Below are positions 43,977 through 51,887 of a stretch of DNA of 64,000 nucleotides, piece after piece (the first letter of the stretch is position 1; each line of letters starts with the position of its first letter). The translations under genes and the position numbers were made by a program. Source of the stretch: Neobacillus rhizosphaerae (GTDB taxonomy: Bacteria > Bacillota > Bacilli > Bacillales > Cytobacillaceae). Location of the stretch: the NCBI RefSeq assembly GCF_937468385.1, contig NZ_CALBWS010000003.1, positions 1-64,000 of the forward strand. Direction: 5' to 3'. The notes beneath the pieces were generated by a model, which saw only the letters and a list, made by a program, of their open reading frames with translations, was not told the origin of the DNA and searched no databases.

Positions 43977-44789
43977 TTAATAGCCAGTACCTTGACCACC
44001 AGTAATAATCGCAATACTTGAGCTTGCACCAATTCTGGTTGCACCAGCTTGAATCAGCTTTCTAGCTGTATCTAAATCTCTTACACATGCAGAGGCTTTC
44101 ACGCCCAAATCTGGACCAACCACTTCACGCATTAACTTAATATCTTCAGCAGTGGCACAACCTGGGCCAAAACCAGTTGATGTTTTCACAAAGTCAGCGC
44201 CAGCCATTTTTGAAAGAACACAAGCCTTTTTCTTTTCTTCAATTTCAAGAAGGCCTGTTTCAATAATTACTTTAACAGGCGCGTGGCCTTTTGCAGCTAA
44301 AACAACACCTTCAATATCCTTTTTAACTGTTTCGAAGTCACCTGACTTAAGCGCACCAATATTGATGACCATATCGATTTCAGTTGCACCGTTTGCGATG
44401 GCGTCACGAGTTTCAGCGATTTTTACAAACGTGCTCGTTGCACCCAATGGGAAGCCGACAACCGTTGTTATTCCAACGCCGGAACCTTTAAGTTCTTTTG
44501 CTGCTGTAGAAACCCAATATGGATTGACACAGACCGTAGCAAATTTATGTTCTCTAGCTTCTTCACAAAGCTTAACAATTTGCTCTTTGGACGCTTCCGG
44601 CTTTAATAGAGTATGATCGATCATTCGAGCGACAGAAGGACCAGTGATAATGTTTGATGCTGTACCTTCTTTATAGGTTACATTTCCAGAAGTGGGTTTT
44701 ACTTCATTTAACGCTTGTTTATTGGTTAATTGCTGCATAATTTGATTCGTAATTTGTTCTACTAATGCTTCAATTTGCATCGTGTTCAC
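43977..44789 (-). CDS. deoC: Deoxyribose-phosphate aldolase with encapsulation peptide
   Basis: A 270-residue DERA enzyme cleaving 2-deoxyribose-5-phosphate to acetaldehyde and glyceraldehyde-3-phosphate. The Schiff-base Lys202 is in [11 protein letters not shown], the second Lys231 in [10 protein letters not shown], and [12 protein letters not shown] opens the barrel. Compared with free DeoC (about 220 residues) it has an extra N-terminus of some 50 residues. This starts with the amphipathic helix [18 protein letters not shown] plus a linker, the form of a microcompartment encapsulation peptide. It is the last gene of the operon and supplies the aldehyde that defines the compartment. Confidence 0.95.
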   Translation of the reverse strand: MNTMQIEALVEQITNQIMQQLTNKQALNEVKPTSGNVTYKEGTASNIITGPSVARMIDHTLLKPEASKEQIVKLCEEAREHKFATVCVNPYWVSTAAKELKGSGVGITTVVGFPLGATSTFVKIAETRDAIANGATEIDMVINIGALKSGDFETVKKDIEGVVLAAKGHAPVKVIIETGLLEIEEKKKACVLSKMAGADFVKTSTGFGPGCATAEDIKLMREVVGPDLGVKASACVRDLDTARKLIQAGATRIGASSSIAIITGGQGTGY

Positions 44790-44795
44790 CTCTCA

Positions 44796-45059
44796 TTAAT
44801 GTAATCGATCAACGATTCCGGCAATGACCGCATCAAAAGAACCTTTTGGATCCTCTAAGATGTCCCTTGCCGACCCACCTTCTTCAAGTATTAAAACATA
44901 GTCGCCAACCCCTGCATGGAAGCGATCAAAGGCAATCATAGCTTCGCCGCATTCATTACCTTCTGCATCAACTGGGATGACAACCATCAGCTTTTTATGC
45001 TGATGACTAGGTGTTTTGATCGTTGATACGACATTCCCAACCACTTTTGCTAGTTTCAT
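44796..45059 (-). CDS. Microcompartment pentameric shell protein (EutN/CcmL, BMC-P)
   Basis: An 87-residue EutN/CcmL-family vertex protein: [20 protein letters not shown], then KLMVVIPVDAEGN, and GVGDYVLILEEGGSARDILE, ending IAGIVDRLH. Pentamers cap the vertices of the polyhedral shell. The gene abuts the hexamer gene upstream (stop and start share a base) and precedes deoC. One of three BMC-P paralogs in this operon. Confidence 0.93.
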   Translation of the reverse strand: MKLAKVVGNVVSTIKTPSHQHKKLMVVIPVDAEGNECGEAMIAFDRFHAGVGDYVLILEEGGSARDILEDPKGSFDAVIAGIVDRLH

Positions 45060-45334
45060 TATTTTGCTGTAGGAAGAATTTTTTCGATATCTGAGTGTGG
45101 TCTTGGGATTACATGAACAGATAAGAACTCGCCAACACGCTGTGCTGCATCAGCACCTGCTTCTGTTGCTGCTTTCACAGCACCAACATCACCGCGTACC
45201 ATTACACAAACCAGGCCGCCGCCAACATTGATTTTTCCAAGAAGTGTAACGTTTGCTGCTTTTGTCATGGCATCTGCTGCTTCAATTGCTCCTACTAACC
45301 CTTTAGTTTCGATCATTCCTAATGCGTTGCTCAT
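45059..45334 (-). CDS. Microcompartment hexameric shell protein (BMC-H)
   Basis: A 91-residue single-domain BMC protein of the PduA/EutM type: [20 protein letters not shown], and [20 protein letters not shown], ending with [15 protein letters not shown]. It forms the flat shell facets; the pore region reads KINVGGGLV, with three glycines, against a two-glycine pore in classical PduA. Similar to the second BMC-H at 46977 but not identical. Confidence 0.95.
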   Translation of the reverse strand: MSNALGMIETKGLVGAIEAADAMTKAANVTLLGKINVGGGLVCVMVRGDVGAVKAATEAGADAAQRVGEFLSVHVIPRPHSDIEKILPTAK

Positions 45335-45622
45335 TTATTTTTCCTCCATTCGTTTGGTCACGTTATAATAGTCAATAATACCTAATATCCCAGCATCTGA
45401 TGGGACTAAATCTTTATTAAGAGGTAAGGAAGACTCTCTGCTTTTTGCTAGGTAGACGAGGTCTCCTTCTCCTGATTGTCCAATCGTATCTATAGCCACA
45501 AGTGGTTTGCCTTTTTCTTTCAACCCATCATCAACTGGTTGGACAATCAGAAGCTTTAAGCCTTTTAAATTGTCATTTTTATGAGTACAGACCATATTTC
45601 CAATCACTTTGGCTACAAACAT
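45335..45622 (-). CDS. Microcompartment pentameric shell protein (EutN/CcmL, BMC-P)
   Basis: A 95-residue vertex protein: MFVAKVIGNMVCTHKNDNLK, LLIVQPVDDGLKEKGKPLVA, IDTIGQSGEGDLVYLAKSRE and GILGIIDYYNV. Closest in layout to the BMC-P at 48789. Its stop and the start of the downstream BMC-H gene are directly adjacent. Confidence 0.93.
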   Translation of the reverse strand: MFVAKVIGNMVCTHKNDNLKGLKLLIVQPVDDGLKEKGKPLVAIDTIGQSGEGDLVYLAKSRESSLPLNKDLVPSDAGILGIIDYYNVTKRMEEK

Positions 45623-45674
45623 TTTTAAACCCTGCTTTCTTGCGTCTCATTTAGACGATAATTATTTTAAAAAA

Positions 45675-46130
45675 TTAACGTCCTATGAAACGGCTTTCGA
45701 TTTCCATGATTTTCGTAACACGGCGATCATGACGGCCACCGGCAAAATCTGTTTCTAACCATGTTTTTACTAATTGCTTGGCAAGACCCTCACCGATAAA
45801 TTGACCACCAATCGATAACACGTTGGCGTTATTATGCTCTTTGCTGTTAATAACAGATGATAAATCCCAGCAAACAGCACCGCGGACACCAGGAATTTTA
45901 TTTAACACCATGCCACTGCCAATACCAACACCATCTATCATGATGCCCACATAGTCATTATTTGTCGCGACCGTTTCTCCTACAAGAAAGGCAATATCAG
46001 GATAGTCGACTGATTCATTTGCCTTACAGCCAAAATCTAAATATTCATAGCCTAATTCAGTTAAATAGGCTTTTAAGGTTTCTTTAAGTTCGTATCCACC
46101 ATGGTCGCAACCTATCGCAACTTTTTTCAT
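45675..46130 (-). CDS. RpiB-like sugar-phosphate isomerase lacking the catalytic Cys
   Basis: A 151-residue RpiB/LacAB-family protein with AIGCDHGGYELKETLKAYL, GCKANESVDYPDIA and EHNNANVLSIGGQFIGEGLA. In ribose-5-phosphate isomerase B the loop reads CGTGIGMS with catalytic Cys66; here it is IDGVGIGSGMVLNK, with Asp66 in place of Cys and Val for Thr. The protein may thus use another base or substrate, or act on an aldose phosphate that is not ribose-5-phosphate. RpiB-like proteins are a defining part of SPU-type microcompartment loci. It overlaps tpiA by 4 bases. No N-terminal encapsulation helix is visible. Confidence 0.88.
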   Translation of the reverse strand: MKKVAIGCDHGGYELKETLKAYLTELGYEYLDFGCKANESVDYPDIAFLVGETVATNNDYVGIMIDGVGIGSGMVLNKIPGVRGAVCWDLSSVINSKEHNNANVLSIGGQFIGEGLAKQLVKTWLETDFAGGRHDRRVTKIMEIESRFIGR

Positions 46131-46966
46131 GAATTTTGTTCTCCTTTGGCAAATACCTTAATAATTCCATCAAAAGACTGAGCCTTCAAACTAGCACCAC
46201 CGACAAGCACACCATCGATGTCTGTCATCGAGCTGTATTCAGCTGCATTGCTTTCATTTGCTGAACCACCATATAAAATCGAGATGTTCTCTGCTTTTTC
46301 ACCCACTATTTGCTTTAATACTGAGCGGATATAGGAATGGGTTTGCTGAGCTAAGTCAGCAGTTGCTGACTGCCCTGTTCCAATTGCCCATACCGGCTCG
46401 TAAGCAATGATAAAATCGCCGGAATCTATTTCTTTCAATGCGCCGAATAGTTGGGTAGATAAAACTTGTTCAGTTCGCATTGAGTTCTTTTCTTCTAACG
46501 TTTCACCAATACAAATGATCGGGATAAGACCAGCCTTGATTGCTTGTTTAACCTTTTTATTGACTAACACATCATCTTCATGAGCATATTGCCTTCTCTC
46601 GGAGTGACCAATAATCACATACTCGCAGCCGACATCCTTCAACATACTGATTGATGTTTCGCCAGTATAAGCACCTTTATCTGCCCAATGGACATTTTGT
46701 CCACCTAAATCAACTGGTTTTCCTGATTGTTTGATAAAAAGCTGGGTCGGATACAGCAGCTGCGTCGGTGGACAGACAACTACTGACACATCATTACTGC
46801 TCTTGAATTCTTGGAAGAATTCAGCCGTCTCAGTTAACGATTTATTCATTTTCCAATTAGCGATGACATAGATCCGCCGATCACTTTGGACTTGCAGTTC
46901 ACCCAGTGTATGGCCAAGTGTCTCTCTTACAAGATTTTTGATGTAACTCTCAATGGATTGTTCCAT
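46127..46966 (-). CDS. tpiA: Triosephosphate isomerase with encapsulation peptide
   Basis: A 279-residue TIM: ANWKMN (Asn37, Lys39), IGHSERRQYAHED (His121) and AYEPVWAIGTGQS (Glu190) give a complete active site. It is about 28 residues longer than the housekeeping enzyme because of an N-terminal helix (EQSIESYIKNLVRETLGHTL), a probable encapsulation peptide. It would convert glyceraldehyde-3-phosphate, the second DeoC product, to dihydroxyacetone phosphate inside the shell. A separate housekeeping tpiA in the glycolytic operon is expected elsewhere. Confidence 0.94.
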   Translation of the reverse strand: MEQSIESYIKNLVRETLGHTLGELQVQSDRRIYVIANWKMNKSLTETAEFFQEFKSSNDVSVVVCPPTQLLYPTQLFIKQSGKPVDLGGQNVHWADKGAYTGETSISMLKDVGCEYVIIGHSERRQYAHEDDVLVNKKVKQAIKAGLIPIICIGETLEEKNSMRTEQVLSTQLFGALKEIDSGDFIIAYEPVWAIGTGQSATADLAQQTHSYIRSVLKQIVGEKAENISILYGGSANESNAAEYSSMTDIDGVLVGGASLKAQSFDGIIKVFAKGEQNS

Positions 46967-46976
46967 TTAATTCACC

Positions 46977-47255
46977 TTATTCAGCTTTCGGTAAAATACC
47001 TTCTACATCACCGTTTGGACGTGGAATAACGTGTACAGAAAGAAGAGTACCAACACGCTGTGCTGCTTCCGCACCAGCTTCAGTAGCTGCTTTAACGGCA
47101 CCAACATCACCACGAACCATAACAGTAACAAGACCAGCACCAACTAATTCCCTGCCTACTAATGAAACGTTTGCAGCCTTGACCATTGCATCTGCAGCCT
47201 CAATCGCACCAATTAATCCTTTTGTTTCGATCATTCCTAAAGCTTCTTGACTCAT
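46977..47255 (-). CDS. Microcompartment hexameric shell protein (BMC-H)
   Basis: A 92-residue BMC protein: [40 protein letters not shown], ending [18 protein letters not shown]. The start is the ATG after the very strong AAAGGAGG. The frame could extend 30 residues (charged, [14 protein letters not shown]) to a TTG at 47345, giving a BMC-H with an N-terminal tail. If that start is used, the tail might interact with cargo. Confidence 0.94.
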   Translation of the reverse strand: MSQEALGMIETKGLIGAIEAADAMVKAANVSLVGRELVGAGLVTVMVRGDVGAVKAATEAGAEAAQRVGTLLSVHVIPRPNGDVEGILPKAE

Positions 47256-47358
47256 TTTATTTCCTCCTTTAGTAACTACTAGTTTTGGTTTTTTAATTTG
47301 TTCTTCTTGTGAAGTGACTGTTTTTTCTTCTTTAGATTTTGCCAATTAACACACCCCA

Positions 47359-48786
47359 CTAAATAATTCTTAATCCATCTACTAAAACGCAGCGGCGCTG
47401 ACGTGTAAATGTTTTTGCACTAGTTAAACCTTCACCAGTCGGACCTGCAATCGTAAGTGTCGTGAAGCCTTCACTTTCAAAGCCTAAACCAGCTACAGAT
47501 GGTCCATTTTTAACAAAAATAGTTACTTGAATTTCTTGTGCCATTTTTGTTAAATTAGTGATGTTTTGTGAGTGCATGATTGCAGTATGACGATTTCCTT
47601 TTTCAGCTATTACCGCTAATTCAATGGCTTTATCAACGTCAGGAACTCTGACGATTGGTAGAATTGGCATTAACATTTCTGTCATCACCAATGGGTGATC
47701 CTTCGAAGTTTCAGCGATAATTAGCCTCACTTCTGGGCTTGCCTGGATTCCTGCCGCTTGTAAAATCACATTGGCATCTTTTCCAATAAAGTCTCTGTTC
47801 GGATAAAACTTATCATTTTTCGTCACAAGCACTTTTTCAAGCAGTTTTTCGAATTGGAAGCCTTTAAGCTCAATGGCTCCATTCTTCACCATTTCCGATT
47901 TAAGGGCATTGGCCACTTTATCAACAACGAAGACTTCTTTTTCAGCAGTACATAAAACATTGTTATCAAAACTTGCACCCTTGACAATATCAGTTGCCGC
48001 TTGTGAGATAATCGCAGTCTCATCCACGACAACAGGAGGATTTCCTGGGCCAGCTGCAATCACTTTTTTGCCGACAGACATCGCTGCCTTCACAACAGGT
48101 CCGCCGCCTGTAACAACAAGAGCGTTAATATTAGGGTGGTTCATTACTTGAGCGGAAGTTTCAAGATTCGGTGCTGCGACAGATGTTAAGCAGTTTTCTG
48201 GCCCGCCTGCAGCAACAATTGCTTGATTAAGCAATTTTAATGTTTTAATTGATACTTGTTTGGCACTAGGGTGCGGGTTGTAAACAACTGTATTCCCTGC
48301 AGCAATTAGAGAAATCGAGTTGTTGATAACAGTTGCTGCTGGGTTTGTTGATGGTGTGATGGAACCAAATACACCGATTGGTGCATATTCCACAAGTGTT
48401 AAGCCATCGTCACCGGAATAAGCAGTGCTGACTAACTCTTCAACCCCAGGTGTTTTATTTGTGGCGAGAAGGATTTTAGCAATTTTGTCCTCTACCCTGC
48501 CAAGTTTCGTTTCTTCAACGGCTAGCTGTGCTAACTCATTTACGTACTTACGACTGATCTCTCGCATGCTGTCAATCATTTGTCTTCTTGTAGATAATGG
48601 AAGCTTGCGAAGCTTTTCCCATGCAAGTCTTGCTGCTGCAGCCGCTTCATCCACAGTTGCAAACACTCCATCACCTAGGCTGATACTTTCTTGGGCTGCA
48701 ACCGGGTTGCTTGCCACTTGGCTTTGGCCTAATTGTTGCAGCACTTGTTCAACCATTTTTTTGATATCGGTTTCATTTACTTGCAA
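47359..48786 (-). CDS. CoA-acylating aldehyde dehydrogenase (PduP/EutE-like) with encapsulation peptide
   Basis: A 475-residue enzyme turning acetaldehyde, CoA and NAD+ into acetyl-CoA. The N-terminal ETDIKKMVEQVLQQLGQ is an encapsulation helix followed by a flexible linker. The catalytic Cys279 sits in FDNNVLCTAEKEVF; AAGPGNPPVVVDET and FGSITPSTNPAATVINN are typical of the PduP/EutE branch. It is the signature enzyme of the operon, between a BMC-P gene and a BMC-H gene. It would remove the aldehyde made by DeoC and feed PduL. Confidence 0.95.
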   Translation of the reverse strand: MQVNETDIKKMVEQVLQQLGQSQVASNPVAAQESISLGDGVFATVDEAAAAARLAWEKLRKLPLSTRRQMIDSMREISRKYVNELAQLAVEETKLGRVEDKIAKILLATNKTPGVEELVSTAYSGDDGLTLVEYAPIGVFGSITPSTNPAATVINNSISLIAAGNTVVYNPHPSAKQVSIKTLKLLNQAIVAAGGPENCLTSVAAPNLETSAQVMNHPNINALVVTGGGPVVKAAMSVGKKVIAAGPGNPPVVVDETAIISQAATDIVKGASFDNNVLCTAEKEVFVVDKVANALKSEMVKNGAIELKGFQFEKLLEKVLVTKNDKFYPNRDFIGKDANVILQAAGIQASPEVRLIIAETSKDHPLVMTEMLMPILPIVRVPDVDKAIELAVIAEKGNRHTAIMHSQNITNLTKMAQEIQVTIFVKNGPSVAGLGFESEGFTTLTIAGPTGEGLTSAKTFTRQRRCVLVDGLRII

Positions 48787-48788
48787 AA

Positions 48789-49088
48789 TTAATTACCTCC
48801 TTTTTTAAAGGTTAAGGAACCTTGTATCTCAATCTGATCGACAATCCCAACAATTGCCGCATCAGCGGGGACACCATTAGTAATTTCTGTTTGTCTTGCT
48901 GAACTTCCACTAACAAGTAAAACGACTTCACCGACACCAGATCCAACTGTATCAATGGCTACTATGGGTTTCCCATCTTCCTCAATCGTTTTCATATCAA
49001 GTGGCTGTACAATCAGGAGTTTTTTTCCTTTTAACTTCTCAGCTTTGGTGGTGGAAACAATCGAACCTACCACTTTACAAATGATCAT
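48789..49088 (-). CDS. Microcompartment pentameric shell protein (EutN/CcmL, BMC-P)
   Basis: A 99-residue vertex protein: MIICKVVGSIVSTTKAEKLK, LLIVQPLDMKTIEEDGKPIV, AIDTVGSGVGEVVLLVSGSS and AAIVGIVDQIEI. It overlaps the upstream flavoprotein-like gene by 4 bases and stops two bases before the dehydrogenase ATG. Third BMC-P paralog of the locus. Confidence 0.94.
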   Translation of the reverse strand: MIICKVVGSIVSTTKAEKLKGKKLLIVQPLDMKTIEEDGKPIVAIDTVGSGVGEVVLLVSGSSARQTEITNGVPADAAIVGIVDQIEIQGSLTFKKGGN

Positions 49089-49831
49089 TGCGTCCCTCCT
49101 TTCAAGGAGTCCGTTTTGTTAATTTGAATCTTTAAATCTTTCGCCAGATCCTTAGCAGAAGGAGTCACCTTACTCCGAGTCGGAACAACAAGTTCATTTA
49201 GACCATTTTGATAAGCCTTTTCCACATGCTTTGCTAGAATAAGAGCTTGCTTTTCTTTGCTGGCAGCAATTTGGTCTTCAACTGTTTGAATCAGCTTCCT
49301 TAACGGCACCCATTTTACCTGGTCCACCTGAATCTGCCTTATGTAGGACTGCAGACGGTCCTGAATCGAATGCGGCGCATGGATTTGCTGATATACATTT
49401 GGTTCCACATAATTGTTAGCGATGACGATGTGCTTACCCAGTAATTGAAATTGAATGGCTAACCATACAGCTACTTCATCGTCCATTGTTAGGGCGAGTT
49501 TAGAAAGCAGGCGGTATGATGCTGCTGGAACAACCAGAACAGAGGACTTTTCAATTATCGCAAGCAATTCCTGCTGCGAGGTTTCCTCTAATAAAACATA
49601 TGACTTCCCAGCTAATTCATTTATGGAAGGCAACCAATCTTTTGATAACATCAACGTCACATCGTAAGATTTTAGTAACGGATTAACCGCTTTCATAACT
49701 TCCGCTGGGTTTGGAGATTGATAACCTAATAGAATGGCAATCGATTTCTCCTGATTCTTTTGCGTTTTTTCTTTTAAGTAGGCTTCAACTACCTGCTGGA
49801 CAAGCATTTGGACCTTCGTTTTGACATCCAC
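49085..49831 (-). CDS. Microcompartment-associated flavoprotein-like protein
   Basis: A 248-residue soluble protein with an N-terminal helix (TKVQMLVQQVVEAYLKEKTQ) fit for encapsulation, then a Rossmann/flavodoxin-like region (SIAILLGYQSPNPAEVMKAV, VLVVPAASYRLLSKLALTMD) as in phosphopantothenoylcysteine-decarboxylase-like flavoproteins sometimes seen in BMC loci. The ligand-binding residues are not certain. It could keep the NAD pool turning or serve as a redox partner. It sits between pduL and a BMC-P gene. Confidence 0.6.
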   Translation of the reverse strand: MDVKTKVQMLVQQVVEAYLKEKTQKNQEKSIAILLGYQSPNPAEVMKAVNPLLKSYDVTLMLSKDWLPSINELAGKSYVLLEETSQQELLAIIEKSSVLVVPAASYRLLSKLALTMDDEVAVWLAIQFQLLGKHIVIANNYVEPNVYQQIHAPHSIQDRLQSYIRQIQVDQVKWVPLRKLIQTVEDQIAASKEKQALILAKHVEKAYQNGLNELVVPTRSKVTPSAKDLAKDLKIQINKTDSLKGGTQ

Positions 49832-49836
49832 CAGTA

Positions 49837-50496
49837 TCAGCCTCCACTCACTTGACCTTTTGCTTCGATAGCCACAATTTCTCCTTGTTGTCCATTCTTT
49901 ATAGACGCTGCGTTTGCTTCATCAAGGTCGATATGCATTTCAAGTTTATATTTTGGTGAAACACGAATCAGTACATTTGAAAAAATAACTCCACGGGAAC
50001 CATCGACCTTCACCTGTACCAAATCACCATCAGATACCCCAAAGGCTTCACTATCACTCGTGTGCATATGAATATGGCGTGCGGCACAAATCAAGCCTTC
50101 ATTAATGGTGATTTGCCCACGTGGCCCTTGAATGGAAATCGATTCAGAGCCCGAAATATCTCCCGAGTTGCGAATCGGCGGTTTTACACCAAGTGTAAAG
50201 CCATCGTATAAAGATACTTCAACTTGAGTGCTCCCTCTGGCTGGCCCCAGGACTCGGACACTTTGAATCTTACCCTTAGGACCGATTAGGGTTACGGTTT
50301 CCTTTGCAGCAAATTGATTGGGTTGAGATAGGTCCTTCAGCTTATTCAACTCGTAGCCTTTTCCAAAGAGCCGCTCAACATGTTCTGGTGATAAATGAAT
50401 ATGCCGATTGGAAGCGGCAATTGGAACATGCTTTGCTTTTTGAAGCGTATTTTTGACAATCTCTTCGACTAGTTCTCTAATTTTCTCTTTATCCAT
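49837..50496 (-). CDS. pduL: Phosphate acyltransferase PduL with encapsulation peptide
   Basis: A 219-residue PTAC-type phosphotransacylase (acetyl-CoA plus phosphate to acetyl phosphate plus CoA). Zinc-binding motifs are SNRHIHLSPEHV and AARHIHMHTSDSEAFGV; the two beta-barrel halves are visible (TLIGPKGKIQSVRVLGPARG and GPRGQITINEG). The N-terminal DKEKIRELVEEIVKNTLQKA is an encapsulation helix. The start is the ATG at 50496, eleven bases behind GGGGG; a GTG overlapping the regulator stop is less likely. It recycles CoA within the shell. No acetate kinase gene is in the window. Confidence 0.94.
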   Translation of the reverse strand: MDKEKIRELVEEIVKNTLQKAKHVPIAASNRHIHLSPEHVERLFGKGYELNKLKDLSQPNQFAAKETVTLIGPKGKIQSVRVLGPARGSTQVEVSLYDGFTLGVKPPIRNSGDISGSESISIQGPRGQITINEGLICAARHIHMHTSDSEAFGVSDGDLVQVKVDGSRGVIFSNVLIRVSPKYKLEMHIDLDEANAASIKNGQQGEIVAIEAKGQVSGG

Positions 50497-50504
50497 TAAT
50501 GTTA

Positions 50505-51452
50505 TCACCCCCTCATTTCAAGTAATGCCTTGGCCGTATATTGATCGGTAATGAGTACGTTTGCGTGTCGGCCATTTAGAGCACCATAAATCCCATCAAT
50601 TTTCGTGTTTCCACCCGCAATAAGGATTCCGTATTCCTTTTCGGTCAAATGAGAGAGTTCAATTCCAATGGTACGATCATTAAGAGCCTCATGGCTTATT
50701 TGCCCATCGATGTCAATAAATCTTGAACAAATATCGCCGACTGTTTTATTTGATCTTAAAATCTCGACGTCACTTTCTAAAAAGTAACCCGCATGCATCA
50801 GGGTAGATTGTTCGCCAGGCTCACCTACCGTAAAAATCGCGATATTTGCCTGTTTCCCTAATTCCAATATTTTTTTCACATGTCTGTCCGCCACAATTGC
50901 CTGTTTGACAACGATATGGTCAACAACGGCTGGGACTGGCAAAAAGTGCGGAGTGGTATGAAAGGAATTGGCAAGTCCGTTCATGATATCTGATGCATAG
51001 GTATTTGACTCAGAATAACTCACCCCACCATTCAACTGGACAATCGTAACATCCTTAACATTCTTAGGCTGTAGTTTTTTTACGAGTTGATAAAGGGTAG
51101 TTCCCCAAGTAATTCCAATGGTGTCGCCACTTTGAACAATTTCATATAAATAATCGGCAGAAACCTCTCCAAGCTTTTCTTTGATGAGTTCATTCTCATA
51201 CTCAGGAATCTGTGCAACAATACAATGCTTTAACTGGAATTTTTCCTTTATCAGCATCGCCAATTCCTGAACATCTTCAGCCGGATTAATTATTTTAATA
51301 TGGACAACACCCTCTTGGATGGCTTGATCGAGAAGCCTAGAAACGGTGGGGCGGGAAATACCTAACTTTTCCGCAATTTCCTGTTGACTGTAGTCTAATT
51401 GATAGTACATTTTAGCCACTTCAACCAGGCGCAAAATTCTTTCATCCGCCAT
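50505..51452 (-). CDS. SorC/DeoR-type sugar-phosphate responsive regulator
   Basis: A 315-residue regulator with an N-terminal helix-turn-helix (YYQLDYSQQEIAEKLGISRP, TVSRLLDQA) and a SorC-type sugar-binding domain (GDTIGITWGTTLYQLVKKLQ and AGGNTKIDGIYGAL). B. subtilis DeoR, which senses deoxyribose-5-phosphate, has this architecture, so the same inducer is plausible here. It is the first gene of the microcompartment operon and overlaps its own promoter-proximal control, probably repressing it until the inducer is present. Confidence 0.9.
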   Translation of the reverse strand: MADERILRLVEVAKMYYQLDYSQQEIAEKLGISRPTVSRLLDQAIQEGVVHIKIINPAEDVQELAMLIKEKFQLKHCIVAQIPEYENELIKEKLGEVSADYLYEIVQSGDTIGITWGTTLYQLVKKLQPKNVKDVTIVQLNGGVSYSESNTYASDIMNGLANSFHTTPHFLPVPAVVDHIVVKQAIVADRHVKKILELGKQANIAIFTVGEPGEQSTLMHAGYFLESDVEILRSNKTVGDICSRFIDIDGQISHEALNDRTIGIELSHLTEKEYGILIAGGNTKIDGIYGALNGRHANVLITDQYTAKALLEMRG

Positions 51453-51497
51453 AATAAATTCACCTAATTTTGAAAGATATGAAAATCAGAAACTCTG

Positions 51498-51511
51498 TGA
51501 AAACGATTACA
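51498..51511. promoter_or_regulatory. CcpA cre box in the microcompartment operon leader
   Basis: TGAAAACGATTACA matches TGWAANCGNTNWCA at every position. It lies about 80-95 bases downstream of the predicted transcript start, a roadblock position. Confidence 0.8.
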
Positions 51512-51598
51512 ATTTTTGTTTTAAATACAAAATACATTTTTCCATAAAACAAGTGTCCATGAAATTATGTAAATCTCAATTGCACATATGCTAAGTTC

Positions 51599-51626
51599 AT
51601 TATAACCTATCGCAATGTTCTGTCAA
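51599..51626 (-). promoter_or_regulatory. SigA promoter of the microcompartment operon
   Basis: Consensus TTGACA (51626-51621) and TATAAT (51604-51599) with a 16-base spacer on the minus strand, about 140 bases before the regulator ATG. The remaining sequence between here and 51828 shows nothing else. Confidence 0.8.
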
Positions 51627-51828
51627 TCTCTCTTTCGAAGTATTTCGACATTTTTCTATTCGATTCCAATGGATAGAAAAAATCCAATGATTTTGTCGTT
51701 TTTTTGAATGATTATTAAGGCATATTAACCAAGCGTAGAATACCTTATGGCTCGGATTAACTTAGTAGAGTTAAAACCAACTTACGTTATCTAAATAAAG
51801 TAAGTATAGCTCTAGCCCTTTTTTAATG

Positions 51829-51876
51829 AAAAAAAGAACACTCGTAATTTACTAATTGTAAGATTACGAGTGTTCT
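51829..51876 (-). terminator. Terminator of the aminotransferase/dehydrogenase unit
   Basis: A 14-base perfect stem (51835-51848 with 51863-51876, AGAACACTCGTAAT) followed by T7 on the minus strand. Confidence 0.92.
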
Positions 51877-51887
51877 ACATATTCGAG

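Noticed and set aside
47256..47345. N-terminal 30-residue extension of the BMC-H protein
   Set aside because: A much stronger ribosome site precedes the internal ATG; the extension starts at TTG with a weak site. Kept only as an alternative.
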